64,000 nt of DNA, taken from the NCBI GenBank assembly GCA_017477325.1, contig JAFUWV010000001.1, forward strand, positions 1 through 64,000. Direction: 5' to 3'. The stretch is from Paludibacteraceae bacterium (GTDB lineage Bacteria > Bacteroidota > Bacteroidia > Bacteroidales > Paludibacteraceae). Of this stretch, positions 1-9,751 are shown piece after piece. The notes below the pieces were generated by a model that was not told where the DNA came from, ran no database searches, and saw nothing but the letters and a program-made list of their open reading frames with translations. How positions within the stretch are numbered: the stretch's first letter is position 1; every line of letters begins with the position of its first letter. The translations under genes were made by a program, and so were the position numbers.

Positions 1-60
1 TACCAGGCAGGGAACTGATAGCCCGCAGGATATATAAAGCAAATAATATTAACCACATAA

Positions 61-1548
61 ATGCGCGCAATTATGAAGAAAATTTTACTCATGGTTGTCA
101 TGGTAGCAATGATGATGCCCTCCATGGCACAATTGGCAAGTAGCGGCAAACTCGGCACATGCGACTGGACATTCGACTCTGCTACAGGTCTGCTCACTAT
201 ACAAAACTCGGAAGGAGTAGAGAATGGTGAACTGAAGATTAATAATCCATTGTCCTCACCTTTTGTTGGGAAGGATGAGATCAAAGAAGTGATGATAGAA
301 GAAGGAGTGTTTGAGATAGGGACCGGTGCTTTCTACGGTTGCAGGAACCTGAAGAAAATCACCTTTCCTTCGACCATAGGAATGATAGGTTTCTCTGATG
401 ATTATTCTGACGATGTTTTGCTTCAGATGCCGTTCGCTGCATGTATCGGATTGGAGACACTCATCTTCAAGAGTAGATATTCGCCCGATATTAACAATGC
501 CATATATGAGAGGACTACAGCTGTTGAGATGTGGGGAATAGAGGACCCGTCTAAAGTAAATCTGTATCTTTATGACGAGAGTATCCGCAGTTTCCTGGAT
601 GCGGGTTGGGGCGTGTTCCATATATGCTCGCTGCCGGCAGTAGCAGAGGGTACTTTCGGCGAAGGCTTCTCGTGGAAACTCTCCGGACAAGGCAAACTCA
701 CAGTCATGGGGCAAGGTGCGATGCCTGATTTTGTAACAGTAGACAAGCAACCATGGGTAAAGGACATAGTAGATGTAAAAGAGCTTGTGGTGGCAGAAGG
801 CATCACTCATATTGGAGCTGCAGCTTTTGCTTTCGGTGCAAACATAAAAAGTGCTTATCTGCCTGCTACGCTGAAGTCAATAGGAGAGAATGCATTCAAT
901 TTTTGCAACGGACTGGAAGAAGTTATATGTGCTGCTACCGAAGTGCCGACACTCGACAAATATGCATTACCTACTTTTCTTAACGATGAGAAGATAGATA
1001 TCTATGTATGGGAATATATGGCAAATGATTTCAATGCAGATGCTGAATGGGGTAAGCAAAATATCAAGACGTTCGGTGCAGATACGGAATGGTTGGCATT
1101 CACAGATGACGTCGATGTGGACTTAGTGAGTGAGAATGCGATATACCTGCTATGGCCTCAGGTTGCAGGTGCAACAGCTTACGTGATAAGTATAGTAAGC
1201 GAAGACCCTTGGTTCGGCTATGAGATTACAATAGCAGCTGATGGAAAGGTAACGTACGTAAAGAAATCTCCAGGATTAGTTCCTCAATACGACACAGACG
1301 ATCCTACGAAAGGATTTGGCTTTGAGATCAATGGTTTGGAGCCGGGTAAGAACTATACCGTTACAGTTACTGCCAAAGACGAGACAAAGGTTTTAACCAC
1401 CTATACGAAAACCATTACAACCATCACTACCGATGTGGAGAAGGTGGCAGCAGATAAAAATACTCCGCTGAAGTTCATGCATAACGGACAACTGATGATA
1501 CGTTATAACCAATCTGTGTACAATATGCTTGGTACAGAAGTGAAATAA
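61..1548 (+). CDS. BspA-type leucine-rich-repeat surface protein with fibronectin-like domain
   Basis: Exported protein of 495 residues. A signal peptide covers about residues 5-24 (basic start, hydrophobic core, MAQ cleavage). Two blocks of BspA/LRR_5-type repeats follow, around residues 75-105 (EIGTGAFYGCRNLKKITFPS) and 245-300 (IGENAFNFCNGLEEV). A fibronectin type III-like domain lies at about 360-470. The chain stops in NGQLMIRYNQSVYNMLGTEVK-type sequence, a short tail seen on many Bacteroidales surface proteins that resembles the first strands of a T9SS sorting domain. BspA-type LRR proteins commonly act in adhesion; that role is inferred here. The start could equally be the ATG at 73, which gives a tighter signal peptide. 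A terminator hairpin follows at 1578-1605, so the gene ends its transcription unit. Confidence 0.8.
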   Translation: MRAIMKKILLMVVMVAMMMPSMAQLASSGKLGTCDWTFDSATGLLTIQNSEGVENGELKINNPLSSPFVGKDEIKEVMIEEGVFEIGTGAFYGCRNLKKITFPSTIGMIGFSDDYSDDVLLQMPFAACIGLETLIFKSRYSPDINNAIYERTTAVEMWGIEDPSKVNLYLYDESIRSFLDAGWGVFHICSLPAVAEGTFGEGFSWKLSGQGKLTVMGQGAMPDFVTVDKQPWVKDIVDVKELVVAEGITHIGAAAFAFGANIKSAYLPATLKSIGENAFNFCNGLEEVICAATEVPTLDKYALPTFLNDEKIDIYVWEYMANDFNADAEWGKQNIKTFGADTEWLAFTDDVDVDLVSENAIYLLWPQVAGATAYVISIVSEDPWFGYEITIAADGKVTYVKKSPGLVPQYDTDDPTKGFGFEINGLEPGKNYTVTVTAKDETKVLTTYTKTITTITTDVEKVAADKNTPLKFMHNGQLMIRYNQSVYNMLGTEVK

Positions 1549-1577
1549 AAGATGCACTCATATCTTTTATTATCAAT

Positions 1578-1605
1578 AAAAAGCAGCCGTAACGACTGCT
1601 TTTTT
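1578..1605 (+). terminator. Rho-independent terminator
   Basis: Nine-base stem AAAAAGCAG (1578-1586) pairs with CTGCTTTTT (1596-1604) and runs into a T tract. It sits 30 bases after the stop of the LRR gene and just before the next promoter. Confidence 0.8.
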
Positions 1606-1614
1606 GTTTATATG

Positions 1615-1645
1615 TTGCTTATTCAAAAAATAATTACTATCTTTG
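1615..1645 (+). promoter_or_regulatory. Bacteroidota-type promoter of the phosphohexomutase gene
   Basis: TTG at 1615-1617, 20-base spacer, TATCTTTG at 1638-1645. This matches the primary sigma consensus of Bacteroides (TTTG, about 19-20 nt, TAnnTTTG). The start codon lies 60 bases downstream. Confidence 0.75.
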
Positions 1646-1705
1646 CAAACCTATTTATATACTATAACAACATCTAAGCATTTTAATTTCTAACACTATA
1701 ATATC

Positions 1706-3493
1706 ATGAACGAAGAACTGAAAAAAGTAATGGCTGTAGCTGAGCAATGGACTCGCGAGCCGTTTGACGCTGAGACACGCGCACAAGTAAAAGCAATGAT
1801 GGAAGCAGAAGACAAGACAGAACTCGTTGATGCTTTCTATCGTACACTGGAGTTTGGCACAGGCGGTCTGCGTGGAATCATGGGTCCCGGTACTAACAGA
1901 ATGAACAAATACATAGTTGCCCAAGCTACTCAAGGCTATGCCAACTACCTTTTAAAAGTACAAAGAGAAGGCGGTTTTGAGCATGTTCAGAACGGCAGAG
2001 TGGCAGTAGTGATTGGTCACGACTGCCGCAACAACGGCAGACTATTTGCGGAAACAGTGGCTAACATTTTCTCCGCCAACGGCATACAAGTATATCTTTT
2101 CGAGAGTCTGAGGCCAACACCAGAGGTTAGTTTTGCAATTCGTCACCTTAAAGCACAAGGTGGTGTGAATGTAACAGCAAGCCACAACCCGAAGGAATAT
2201 AACGGCTACAAGGCTTATTGGGAGGACGGTTCACAGGTGCTTCAGCCGCATGACCAAGGTATAATAGACGAAGTGAACAAAGTGACTATGGCTGACGTAA
2301 AATGGGAAGCCAACAAGGATTTGATAGAGATTATTGGCGGTGAGATGGACTATGACTACATGATGGCCGTAAAAAGCGTAATGATAGACCAGGAGTCAAT
2401 CCTTCGCCAGAAAGACCTCAACATTGTATATACACCGATGCATGGTGCCGGCCGTCAGATAGTTCCTATGTGTCTTCGCTCATGGGGATTCCAGAATATA
2501 CACGTTGTTCCCGAGCAGATGGTGATTGACGGCAACTTCTCAACAGTAGTCAGTCCTAATCCGGAAAACGCAGAGGCTATGACAATGGGAATGAATCTGG
2601 GAACCAAACTCGGAGCAGACCTCGTCATTGCCAGCGACCCTGACGCTGACCGTATTGCTATCGTATGCCGCAACGACAAAGGTGAGTGGGTGATCATCAA
2701 CGGCAACCAGACCAACATCATGTATCACTACTACATCATCAACAACATGAAACGGCTGGGCAAGATGCGCGATGACATGTATATTGTTAAGACAATCGTT
2801 ACATCTGAACTTATCAGGAAGATTGCCGATGCACAGGGTGTGACACTGACAGACGAATACACAGGCTTCAAGTGGATTGCCAACCGCATCCGTATGTGGG
2901 AAGGCAAGAGGAAATACATAGGTGGCGGCGAGGAGTCATTCGGGTTCCTACCCTATGATGCAGTTCGCGACAAATGCTCGCCTTCGGCAATATGCCTGAT
3001 ATGCGAAATAGCAGCCTATGCCAAAGACAACGGCATGACGCTATACGACTATCTGCTGAAGATTTATCAGGATTACGGCTTCCAACGTGAGACTACCATC
3101 AACGTGGTTCGTCCAGGCAAAACAGGAGCCGAGGAGATTCAAGCAATGATGAAGAACTACCGCGAGAATCCTCCAATGGAGATTGCCGGTGAAAAGGTGA
3201 TAAAGATAAAAGACTTCAAGACCCTGAAACAATGTGAGCAGAAAGATGGCAAGTGGGCAGAGTCAGACATCGAGATGCCGCTAAATGCCACAAGCAACGT
3301 ACTGCAATACTTCACGGATGGCGGTCTTAAAGTGAGTGTACGTCCTTCCGGAACAGAGCCTAAGATAAAGTTCTACTTCGAGATTCCTGTGAAGACCGAA
3401 ATAGGCAAGCCATTCACCGGCAAAGATTATGAGCGATGCACCGCAGAAGCAGAAGCTCGCGTGCCCGAGATAAAGAAATCACTGGGACTGTAA
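1706..3493 (+). CDS. Phosphoglucomutase/phosphomannomutase (alpha-D-phosphohexomutase)
   Basis: Cytoplasmic enzyme of 595 residues interconverting sugar 1- and 6-phosphates, feeding glycogen/starch metabolism and nucleotide-sugar synthesis. All four family signatures are visible: the phosphoserine loop TASHNP with catalytic Ser159, the metal loop DPDADR at 311-316, the sugar-recognition loop GGGEESFGF at 406-414, and the phosphate-binding loop RPSGTEPK starting at Arg546. The length fits the long PgcA-like branch of the family. It has its own promoter at 1615-1645, and radA follows after 46 bases. Substrate preference (glucose or mannose phosphate) cannot be settled from sequence alone. Confidence 0.93.
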   Translation: MNEELKKVMAVAEQWTREPFDAETRAQVKAMMEAEDKTELVDAFYRTLEFGTGGLRGIMGPGTNRMNKYIVAQATQGYANYLLKVQREGGFEHVQNGRVAVVIGHDCRNNGRLFAETVANIFSANGIQVYLFESLRPTPEVSFAIRHLKAQGGVNVTASHNPKEYNGYKAYWEDGSQVLQPHDQGIIDEVNKVTMADVKWEANKDLIEIIGGEMDYDYMMAVKSVMIDQESILRQKDLNIVYTPMHGAGRQIVPMCLRSWGFQNIHVVPEQMVIDGNFSTVVSPNPENAEAMTMGMNLGTKLGADLVIASDPDADRIAIVCRNDKGEWVIINGNQTNIMYHYYIINNMKRLGKMRDDMYIVKTIVTSELIRKIADAQGVTLTDEYTGFKWIANRIRMWEGKRKYIGGGEESFGFLPYDAVRDKCSPSAICLICEIAAYAKDNGMTLYDYLLKIYQDYGFQRETTINVVRPGKTGAEEIQAMMKNYRENPPMEIAGEKVIKIKDFKTLKQCEQKDGKWAESDIEMPLNATSNVLQYFTDGGLKVSVRPSGTEPKIKFYFEIPVKTEIGKPFTGKDYERCTAEAEARVPEIKKSLGL

Positions 3494-3539
3494 GTATTTC
3501 TATTTGTTCTATTCTTTTTTGTCTTTATAAGAAGAGAAG

Positions 3540-4898
3540 GTGAAATCCTCAACAATATATATATGCCAGAATTGCGGAGCAAAGGCGCCCAAGCTACTTG
3601 GGCGCTGCCCGCAATGTGGCGAATGGGGCACATACATGGAGGAGATAGTTGCAACTCCGCAGAAAGGTAAGACTCTGTCTACTCATGCATCAGCCAACCC
3701 TCCACAACTCATAAATCAAATACAGACCACTCAGGAGCTGCGCATAGATATGCACAATGGGGAACTCAACCGTGTACTCGGCGGAGGGCTGGTTCCCGGG
3801 AGTCTTGTATTAATAGGCGGAGAACCGGGTATTGGCAAGTCCACACTGGCGTTGCAGGTGCTGATGCAGATGGGAGAGAGAAAGACCTTATATGCCTCAG
3901 GTGAGGAGAGCGCCAAACAGTTACGACTACGAGCTGACCGACTGGCAGGCGAACCTGAAAATCTATATATATTGAGCGAGACATCACTGGAGAAGATACT
4001 TGACACTGTCAAGACATTGGAGCCGGAAATCGTAGTCATTGATTCTATACAGACCATCTCACTTGAAGCGCTTGAGAGCGCTACTGGAAGCATAAGTCAG
4101 GTACGCGAATGTGCGTCACAGATAATGCAGGTAGCCAAGCAGACCGGCATACCATTTATAATTGTGGGACACATAAACAAAGAGGGGTCCCTGGCAGGTC
4201 CGAAAGTTCTGGAGCATATTGTTGATACTGTGCTTCAGTTTGAAGGCGATCAGCACTATATGTATCGCATCTTGAGAGCACAAAAAAATCGTTTTGGCTC
4301 AACATCTGAGTTAGGCATTTTCGAGATGCGTCAAGATGGACTTCGTGAGGTAAGCAACCCGAGCGAACTTCTTCTTAGCCACAATCATCAAGACCTGTCA
4401 GGCATCGCAATAGCAGCTGCAATAGAAGGCATACGACCTTTTCTGATAGAAGTGCAGGCGCTTGTCTCGACCGCTGCATACGGGACGCCACAGCGCTCAA
4501 GCACCGGTTTTGACGCCCGAAGACTGAATATGCTGCTGGCAGTACTTGAAAAACGCGTAGGTTTCCGGTTGCTACAAAAAGACGTATTTCTCAACATAGC
4601 AGGCGGAATCCGCGTAAATGACCCTGCAATTGACCTTGCTGTGCTTGCTGCTGTTCTCTCATCAAACATGGATATAGCCATTGAAGACGGCATCTGCCTG
4701 ACCGGAGAAGTAGGATTAGCCGGCGAGTTGCGTCCGGTCAACCGAATAGAGCAGAGAATAATGGAGGCACAGAAACTAGGATTCCAGAAAATCATCATTC
4801 CAGATGGTCAGAAGATACAAATCTCACAACCAAAAATCCAAATCATTCCTGTACGAAAAGTGTCTGAAGCTTTCCGCGAATTGATAATTAAAAAGTGA
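3540..4898 (+). CDS. radA: DNA repair protein RadA (branch-migration ATPase)
   Basis: RadA processes recombination intermediates by branch migration. The 452-residue product opens with the four-cysteine zinc finger (C9, C12, C23, C26) directly after the start. A RecA-like ATPase core follows, with Walker A GGEPGIGKST from residue 93 and the RadA-specific KNRFGS motif near 248. The C-terminal Lon-protease-like domain lacks protease activity in this family. The start is GTG, placed just ahead of the zinc finger; no in-frame ATG would keep the finger. It probably shares the transcript of the upstream mutase gene, because the gap is only 46 bases and holds no clear promoter. Confidence 0.95.
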   Translation: MKSSTIYICQNCGAKAPKLLGRCPQCGEWGTYMEEIVATPQKGKTLSTHASANPPQLINQIQTTQELRIDMHNGELNRVLGGGLVPGSLVLIGGEPGIGKSTLALQVLMQMGERKTLYASGEESAKQLRLRADRLAGEPENLYILSETSLEKILDTVKTLEPEIVVIDSIQTISLEALESATGSISQVRECASQIMQVAKQTGIPFIIVGHINKEGSLAGPKVLEHIVDTVLQFEGDQHYMYRILRAQKNRFGSTSELGIFEMRQDGLREVSNPSELLLSHNHQDLSGIAIAAAIEGIRPFLIEVQALVSTAAYGTPQRSSTGFDARRLNMLLAVLEKRVGFRLLQKDVFLNIAGGIRVNDPAIDLAVLAAVLSSNMDIAIEDGICLTGEVGLAGELRPVNRIEQRIMEAQKLGFQKIIIPDGQKIQISQPKIQIIPVRKVSEAFRELIIKK

Positions 4899-4903
4899 AA
4901 TTC

Positions 4904-4934
4904 TTGCATATTTGAGTTTTTTATTGTACTTTTG
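4904..4934 (+). promoter_or_regulatory. Promoter of the porG-uppS-bamA-skp operon
   Basis: TTG at 4904-4906, 20-base spacer, TACTTTTG at 4927-4934. It lies directly after the radA stop codon and 30 bases before the ATG at 4965. Confidence 0.7.
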
Positions 4935-4964
4935 CAAGTTATTTTACATATTCCCTAATTGCGG

Positions 4965-5657
4965 ATGCTAAGGAAACACGTCATAACTATGTCCACTATG
5001 TTGATAACGTTCTTGTTATCAACCATGTGTATATATGCCGAAGACAGACCATATCTGTGTGAATTTGGCGTGCAGGGCGGTTTGAGCTACTATGTGGGTG
5101 ATGCCGTGCCACACATTTTCATGTATCCACAATACGCAGCAGGTGGCCAATTCCGTTACAAGTTCACACCTCGTTGGGCACTACAAGTGAAAGGTCAGTG
5201 GCAACAGATAAAATACCCTGCTCCGGATGAGCAAGGTGTGCCCGTAAAAGACAACATGCTGAAGAATCAGATGATTAACATTGACGTAGTGGCAGAGTTC
5301 AATTTCTTCCGTTTTGGCCAGAAACAATACGACACACGCATCAAACCTATAACCCCATATATATTCCTTGGAGTGGGTATGGGAGTATATAACGACTACT
5401 CGAAAGTTGGAGCATACATGCCGTTTGGTTTTGGAATGAAATGGAAATTTGCACCTCGATGGGGCTTAAACATCGCATGGCAACATCAGCTATTCTTTGC
5501 TGATAATCTGGAGAATAATCCGTTATACGACAACTATCCGAATGAGTACAAAATGAATGGAAGCAATATTTTAAAAAATGATTTGACTTCAACACTCACT
5601 CTCGGCATAGTTTTTGAATTTGCCAGACAGAAAGCCGTTTGCCGAAGATGTCAATGA
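4965..5657 (+). CDS. porG: PorG-like outer-membrane beta-barrel protein (DUF6089 type)
   Basis: An outer-membrane protein of 230 residues with an N-terminal signal peptide and alternating, aromatic-rich strands typical of a small barrel ([41 protein letters not shown]). PorG is a T9SS component of Porphyromonas gingivalis, and there the gene precedes uppS, bamA and two ompH genes. The same order is seen here, and that synteny is the main reason for the call. The ATG at 4965 is preferred over the TTG at 4959 because it follows a good promoter. The 3' end is 14 bases before the uppS start. It might instead be a generic barrel; a profile comparison with PorG would settle it. Confidence 0.75.
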   Translation: MLRKHVITMSTMLITFLLSTMCIYAEDRPYLCEFGVQGGLSYYVGDAVPHIFMYPQYAAGGQFRYKFTPRWALQVKGQWQQIKYPAPDEQGVPVKDNMLKNQMINIDVVAEFNFFRFGQKQYDTRIKPITPYIFLGVGMGVYNDYSKVGAYMPFGFGMKWKFAPRWGLNIAWQHQLFFADNLENNPLYDNYPNEYKMNGSNILKNDLTSTLTLGIVFEFARQKAVCRRCQ

Positions 5658-5670
5658 TAAATGTGAATTA

Positions 5671-6426
5671 ATGTCAGGAATGAACGAAATAGATAAATCA
5701 AAAGTACCACAGCATATTGCCATCATTATGGATGGCAACGGACGATGGGCAAAGCGGAAAGGTTTGAGCAGGATATTCGGACATCAAGCCGGTGTGACTG
5801 CTGTGCGCCGTATCACCGAGGCTTGTGCCGAGTTCGGAGTTAAGTACCTGACACTATACGCTTTTTCGACAGAGAACTGGAATCGACCCAAAGAAGAAGT
5901 TGATGCACTGATGACTTTGCTTGTTGACTCAATAGAGAAAGAGACTCCGGACCTCATGAAGAACAATGTAAGACTATTGGCAATAGGTGACCTTGGTCGT
6001 CTGCCGGAAAAAGCTGAGCAGAAGTTCAGAAATTGCATGAGCCAGACAGATGGTAACACCGGAGTCAACCTTGTGCTAGCATTGAGTTACTCTTCTCGCT
6101 GGGAGATAACAGATGCAGTAAAACAAATAGCCAAGCAGGTGAAGGAGGGAAGCATAAACATAGACAAAATTGACGAAGACACCATAAGCAAACACTTAAC
6201 AACAAATCACATACCAGACCCTGACCTATTGATACGTACAAGTGGAGAATTGAGAATAAGCAATTTTCTAATGTGGCAATTGGCATACTCAGAACTATAT
6301 TTTACTGATGTCTATTGGCCTGACTTTGACAAAGAAGAGTTGAGAAAAGCGATTGTCGACTATCAACATAGAGAAAGAAGATTTGGAAAGACAAGCGAGC
6401 AGATAACTGAGAATTCGAAGATTTAA
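5671..6426 (+). CDS. uppS: Undecaprenyl diphosphate synthase (cis-prenyltransferase)
   Basis: Condenses isopentenyl diphosphate onto farnesyl diphosphate to build the C55 lipid carrier for peptidoglycan and O-antigen. The hallmark [12 protein letters not shown] is at residues 15-26, with catalytic Asp21. The substrate loop around Arg189 reads [20 protein letters not shown]. Length 251 residues, normal for the family. An open frame extends upstream to 5614 but overlaps porG and adds an unrelated leader, so the ATG at 5671 is chosen (5680 is a further option). The gene lies between porG and bamA in one envelope-biogenesis transcript. Confidence 0.95.
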   Translation: MSGMNEIDKSKVPQHIAIIMDGNGRWAKRKGLSRIFGHQAGVTAVRRITEACAEFGVKYLTLYAFSTENWNRPKEEVDALMTLLVDSIEKETPDLMKNNVRLLAIGDLGRLPEKAEQKFRNCMSQTDGNTGVNLVLALSYSSRWEITDAVKQIAKQVKEGSINIDKIDEDTISKHLTTNHIPDPDLLIRTSGELRISNFLMWQLAYSELYFTDVYWPDFDKEELRKAIVDYQHRERRFGKTSEQITENSKI

Positions 6427-6453
6427 AAGATTAAGAAATCGAAATTTAGAAAC

Positions 6454-9129
6454 TTGAAACGATATATAACATTCATATTATTTATCATCAGTGCATTGGC
6501 ACAATTATCAGCACAAATAGCTGATTCACTTTCGGTGGATAGTAGTGTAGCAGACGTTGCTGTCATCAAGGATACAGCTTTCACGGCAGATGCGACACCT
6601 GCTTCATTGCCAAAGATTGAGTACACAATGCAGAGGAAAACTTATGAAATACAAGACATAACGGTAAGCGGTGCTGACAGTTATGAAGATTTCGTCTTGA
6701 TAGGTTTCTCAGGTTTGGCAGCCGGTGATAAGATAGAGGTTCCCGGTGATCAAATAACGAAAGCAATACGCAGATTCTGGAAACAAGGGTTATTCTCCGA
6801 TGTAAAAATAGAAGCGACAAAGATAGAGGGTAACAAGATATGGCTCAACATTGCTCTCAAGCAACGTCCAAGGATATCGGAATTAACGTACAATGGGTTG
6901 AAGAAGTCGGAAAAGGAAGACATTGAGGTGAAGGTAGGCCTATCAAAAGGAAATCAGATGACACCTAATGCCTCAGACCGGGCAAAGACTGTGATAAAGA
7001 AATATTTTGCAGAGAAGGGATATAAGAATGCAGATGTTGCCGTACTTCAGAAAGAGGATGAGCAACACCCGGGTTACGTAAAAGTAGCTATCAATGTAAA
7101 CAAGAAAGAAAAGACAAAGGTCAACAACATATATATCACAGGTAATGAATCGCTTTCGCATACGAAAATTAACCATGTGATGAAAAAGACCAACGATAGT
7201 CATATCACCAATCTGTTCCGCACAAAAAAGTTTGTACAAGAAGAATATGAGAAAGACAAGGTTGCGGTGATAGAGAAATACAACGAGCTGGGGTACAGAG
7301 ATGCATACATAGTAGCAGACTCAGTGGTGCCATCTCCAGAAGATCCGACTAAAGTGGATGTGTACATGACCATCAGCGAGGGAGAGAAATACTACGTTAG
7401 AGACATACGTTGGGTAGGAAATACTTTGTATCCATACGACTACTTGGATGCCATATTGGGCATAAAGAAAGGTGATACATACAACCTGAAGGAACTTAAC
7501 GAACGTCTGCAGACTGATGATGATGCCGTTGCAAAGCTCTATACAGACCGTGGTTACCTGTTCTTCAACGTGGACCCTGTTGAAGTGAACGTGGACGGCG
7601 ACAGCATTGACTTCGAGATGCGAATATACGAAGGAAAACCAGCTACTATTAATCAGATAAATATAGTAGGTAACACCAGAGTTTATGAGCACGTGGTAAG
7701 ACGCGAATTGTACACCAAACCCGGTCAGTTGTACTCACAATCAGACATAATGCGCTCGCTGCGCGAATTGGCTCAAATGGGACACTTCGATCCGGAGAAG
7801 TTGGTGCCTGACATTCAACCAAACCCTGAAGAAGGCACCGTGGACATCACATACAATTTGGAAACCAAGTCATCTGACCAATTGGAGTTGTCGCTTGGTT
7901 GGGGAGCCACCGGCCTGGTTGGATCAGTAGGTGTGAAATTTACGAACTTTGCAATACAGAACTTGTTCAACAAGAAGAGTTATAGGATTGTACCCCAAGG
8001 TGAGGGTCAAACGTTCTCTATCAATGCAAGAACCAATGGTAGATTCTACACCTCTGCAAGTATATCTTTCCTTGAACCGTGGCTTGGCGGCAAGAGACCT
8101 AATTCTCTATCTGTAAGTGCGTTCTTTGCTTCACAAACAGGTTATTCGCAGCGATACTATAACATGTACAACCAGCTTGCATCGTACAACTACGGATACT
8201 ATAACTCAGGCTATGGATACAATGGTTACAACAGTTACTATCAGCAGCAGTTGGCAGAAGCAGAATCGGACCCGGACAAATATTTACGCACATTCGGTGT
8301 ATCAATAGGTTATGGTAAACGATTAAGGTGGCCTGATGATTATTTTCAATTCTATGGTGAACTAAGTTATCAGTTTTATCAGATGCACGACTGGCCATGG
8401 CTGATACTTTCCGATGGATTCTTCCACAATTTTGCATTAAACCTTGTGCTGAGTAGAAGTAGTATTGACAACCCTATATATACTCGTCGCGGTTCGCAAT
8501 TCTCTATAGGACTGAAAATAACTCCACCATATTCACTGATAAACGGGAAGAACTATGCGGAGCTTACAACTGCAGAAAGATACAAGTTTATAGAATATCA
8601 TAAGTGGAAATTCTCAGGAAAAGTGTTCACTCCACTGACAAAAGACTCGAAGTTAGTACTCATGGCTCGTGCCGAGTTTGGATATTTGGGACACTACAAC
8701 AAAGATGCCAAGTCACCATTTGAAACATACTACATGGGTGGTGACGGTATGACAAGTTACTCCAGTTTCTCAACCGAGTATATAGCTATGCGTGGATATT
8801 CGTCCGGCAGTCTTACTCCATATGACCCATCTTCCGGCAGAAACAATGGTTACTTATATAACAAGTACACATTGGAGTTACGTTATCCTATCTCACTTGA
8901 GCAGAACGCAACTATATGGGCACACGTGTTTGCCGAGGCAGGTAACTGCTTTGCCGACATAAAAGACTATAATCCATTCAACTTGAAACGTTCGCTTGGT
9001 GTAGGTGTGAGAATCTTCCTTCCGATGTTCGGACTGATGGGTATTGACTGGGGCTGGGGCTTCGACCAGGACGTGAATGGCACACGCGGAGGAAGCCAGT
9101 TCCACTTTGTGCTCGGACAAGAACTTTAA
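6454..9129 (+). CDS. bamA: Outer-membrane protein assembly factor BamA (Omp85)
   Basis: Inserts beta-barrel proteins into the outer membrane. The 891-residue protein has a signal peptide (1-21), consecutive POTRA domains to about residue 480 (for example PATINQINIVGNTRVYEHVV), and a 16-strand-type barrel to the end. The start is TTG, the first plausible initiation codon after uppS. Two oddities: a Tyr/Gly/Asn-rich insertion at about residues 568-605 in the barrel (YNYGYYNSGYGYNGYNSYY), and a C-terminus FHFVLGQEL whose last residue is not aromatic, unlike the usual BamA beta-signal. It is followed by two periplasmic chaperone genes, the standard Bacteroidales arrangement. Confidence 0.95.
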   Translation: MKRYITFILFIISALAQLSAQIADSLSVDSSVADVAVIKDTAFTADATPASLPKIEYTMQRKTYEIQDITVSGADSYEDFVLIGFSGLAAGDKIEVPGDQITKAIRRFWKQGLFSDVKIEATKIEGNKIWLNIALKQRPRISELTYNGLKKSEKEDIEVKVGLSKGNQMTPNASDRAKTVIKKYFAEKGYKNADVAVLQKEDEQHPGYVKVAINVNKKEKTKVNNIYITGNESLSHTKINHVMKKTNDSHITNLFRTKKFVQEEYEKDKVAVIEKYNELGYRDAYIVADSVVPSPEDPTKVDVYMTISEGEKYYVRDIRWVGNTLYPYDYLDAILGIKKGDTYNLKELNERLQTDDDAVAKLYTDRGYLFFNVDPVEVNVDGDSIDFEMRIYEGKPATINQINIVGNTRVYEHVVRRELYTKPGQLYSQSDIMRSLRELAQMGHFDPEKLVPDIQPNPEEGTVDITYNLETKSSDQLELSLGWGATGLVGSVGVKFTNFAIQNLFNKKSYRIVPQGEGQTFSINARTNGRFYTSASISFLEPWLGGKRPNSLSVSAFFASQTGYSQRYYNMYNQLASYNYGYYNSGYGYNGYNSYYQQQLAEAESDPDKYLRTFGVSIGYGKRLRWPDDYFQFYGELSYQFYQMHDWPWLILSDGFFHNFALNLVLSRSSIDNPIYTRRGSQFSIGLKITPPYSLINGKNYAELTTAERYKFIEYHKWKFSGKVFTPLTKDSKLVLMARAEFGYLGHYNKDAKSPFETYYMGGDGMTSYSSFSTEYIAMRGYSSGSLTPYDPSSGRNNGYLYNKYTLELRYPISLEQNATIWAHVFAEAGNCFADIKDYNPFNLKRSLGVGVRIFLPMFGLMGIDWGWGFDQDVNGTRGGSQFHFVLGQEL

Positions 9130-9170
9130 TTATTACTATTTTAATATCGACCATTTACCATTGGAATATT

Positions 9171-9677
9171 ATGAAGAAGACTCTGTTAATATTACTCGCT
9201 TTTGTAAGTTGCTCAATTGCAGCACAAAAGACTGCGTATGTCGATATGGCATACATTTTGAAGAATCTACCACAGTATGAATCGGCAAATGACCAACTAA
9301 GTATGATGTCGCGTCGTTGGCAAAAAGAAGTAGAGGCTGTGACGGAAGAAGCCAGAGTGATGAGTACGAACTATCAGACAGAGCAGATATTTTTGTCAGA
9401 AGAATTGCGACAGAAGCGTGAAGACGAGATACTGCAAAAAGAGCGAGAGGCATTGGAATTGAAGCACAAGTATTTCGGTCAGGACGGAGAGTTATTCAAG
9501 AAACGCGAGAGTCTGATAAAGCCTATACAAGATGAAATATACACCGCAATACAAGAGATAGCCCAAGAGAAACACTATGAGATAGTGAAAGACAGAAGTG
9601 CTGAGCCAAGCCTTATATATATGTCTAACAAACTTGATATCTCAGACCAAGTGCTTCAAAAATTAGGAGCTAAGTAG
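9171..9677 (+). CDS. Skp/OmpH periplasmic chaperone, first copy
   Basis: Periplasmic holdase that keeps unfolded outer-membrane proteins soluble on their way to BamA. It has 168 residues: signal peptide 1-19, a short beta region with the family-typical AYVDMAYILKNLPQYE start, then a long charged coiled coil at about 40-130 rich in Glu, Lys and Gln. It starts 41 bases after bamA. A second, divergent copy follows, as in most Bacteroidales, where the paralogs are called ompH1 and ompH2. Confidence 0.9.
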   Translation: MKKTLLILLAFVSCSIAAQKTAYVDMAYILKNLPQYESANDQLSMMSRRWQKEVEAVTEEARVMSTNYQTEQIFLSEELRQKREDEILQKEREALELKHKYFGQDGELFKKRESLIKPIQDEIYTAIQEIAQEKHYEIVKDRSAEPSLIYMSNKLDISDQVLQKLGAK

Positions 9678-9751
9678 AGAATCACATTTGAAGGGAGTTA
9701 TACTCATATTTAAAGATTAGTAGAAATATAAACTTATAAAACAATACAACA

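Noticed and set aside
1-60. 3' end of a gene before the LRR protein
   Set aside because: Two frames end within the first 40 bases, but nothing distinguishes a real coding end.
5614-5670. Upstream start for uppS
   Set aside because: Overlaps porG by 44 bases and adds an unrelated 19-residue leader.
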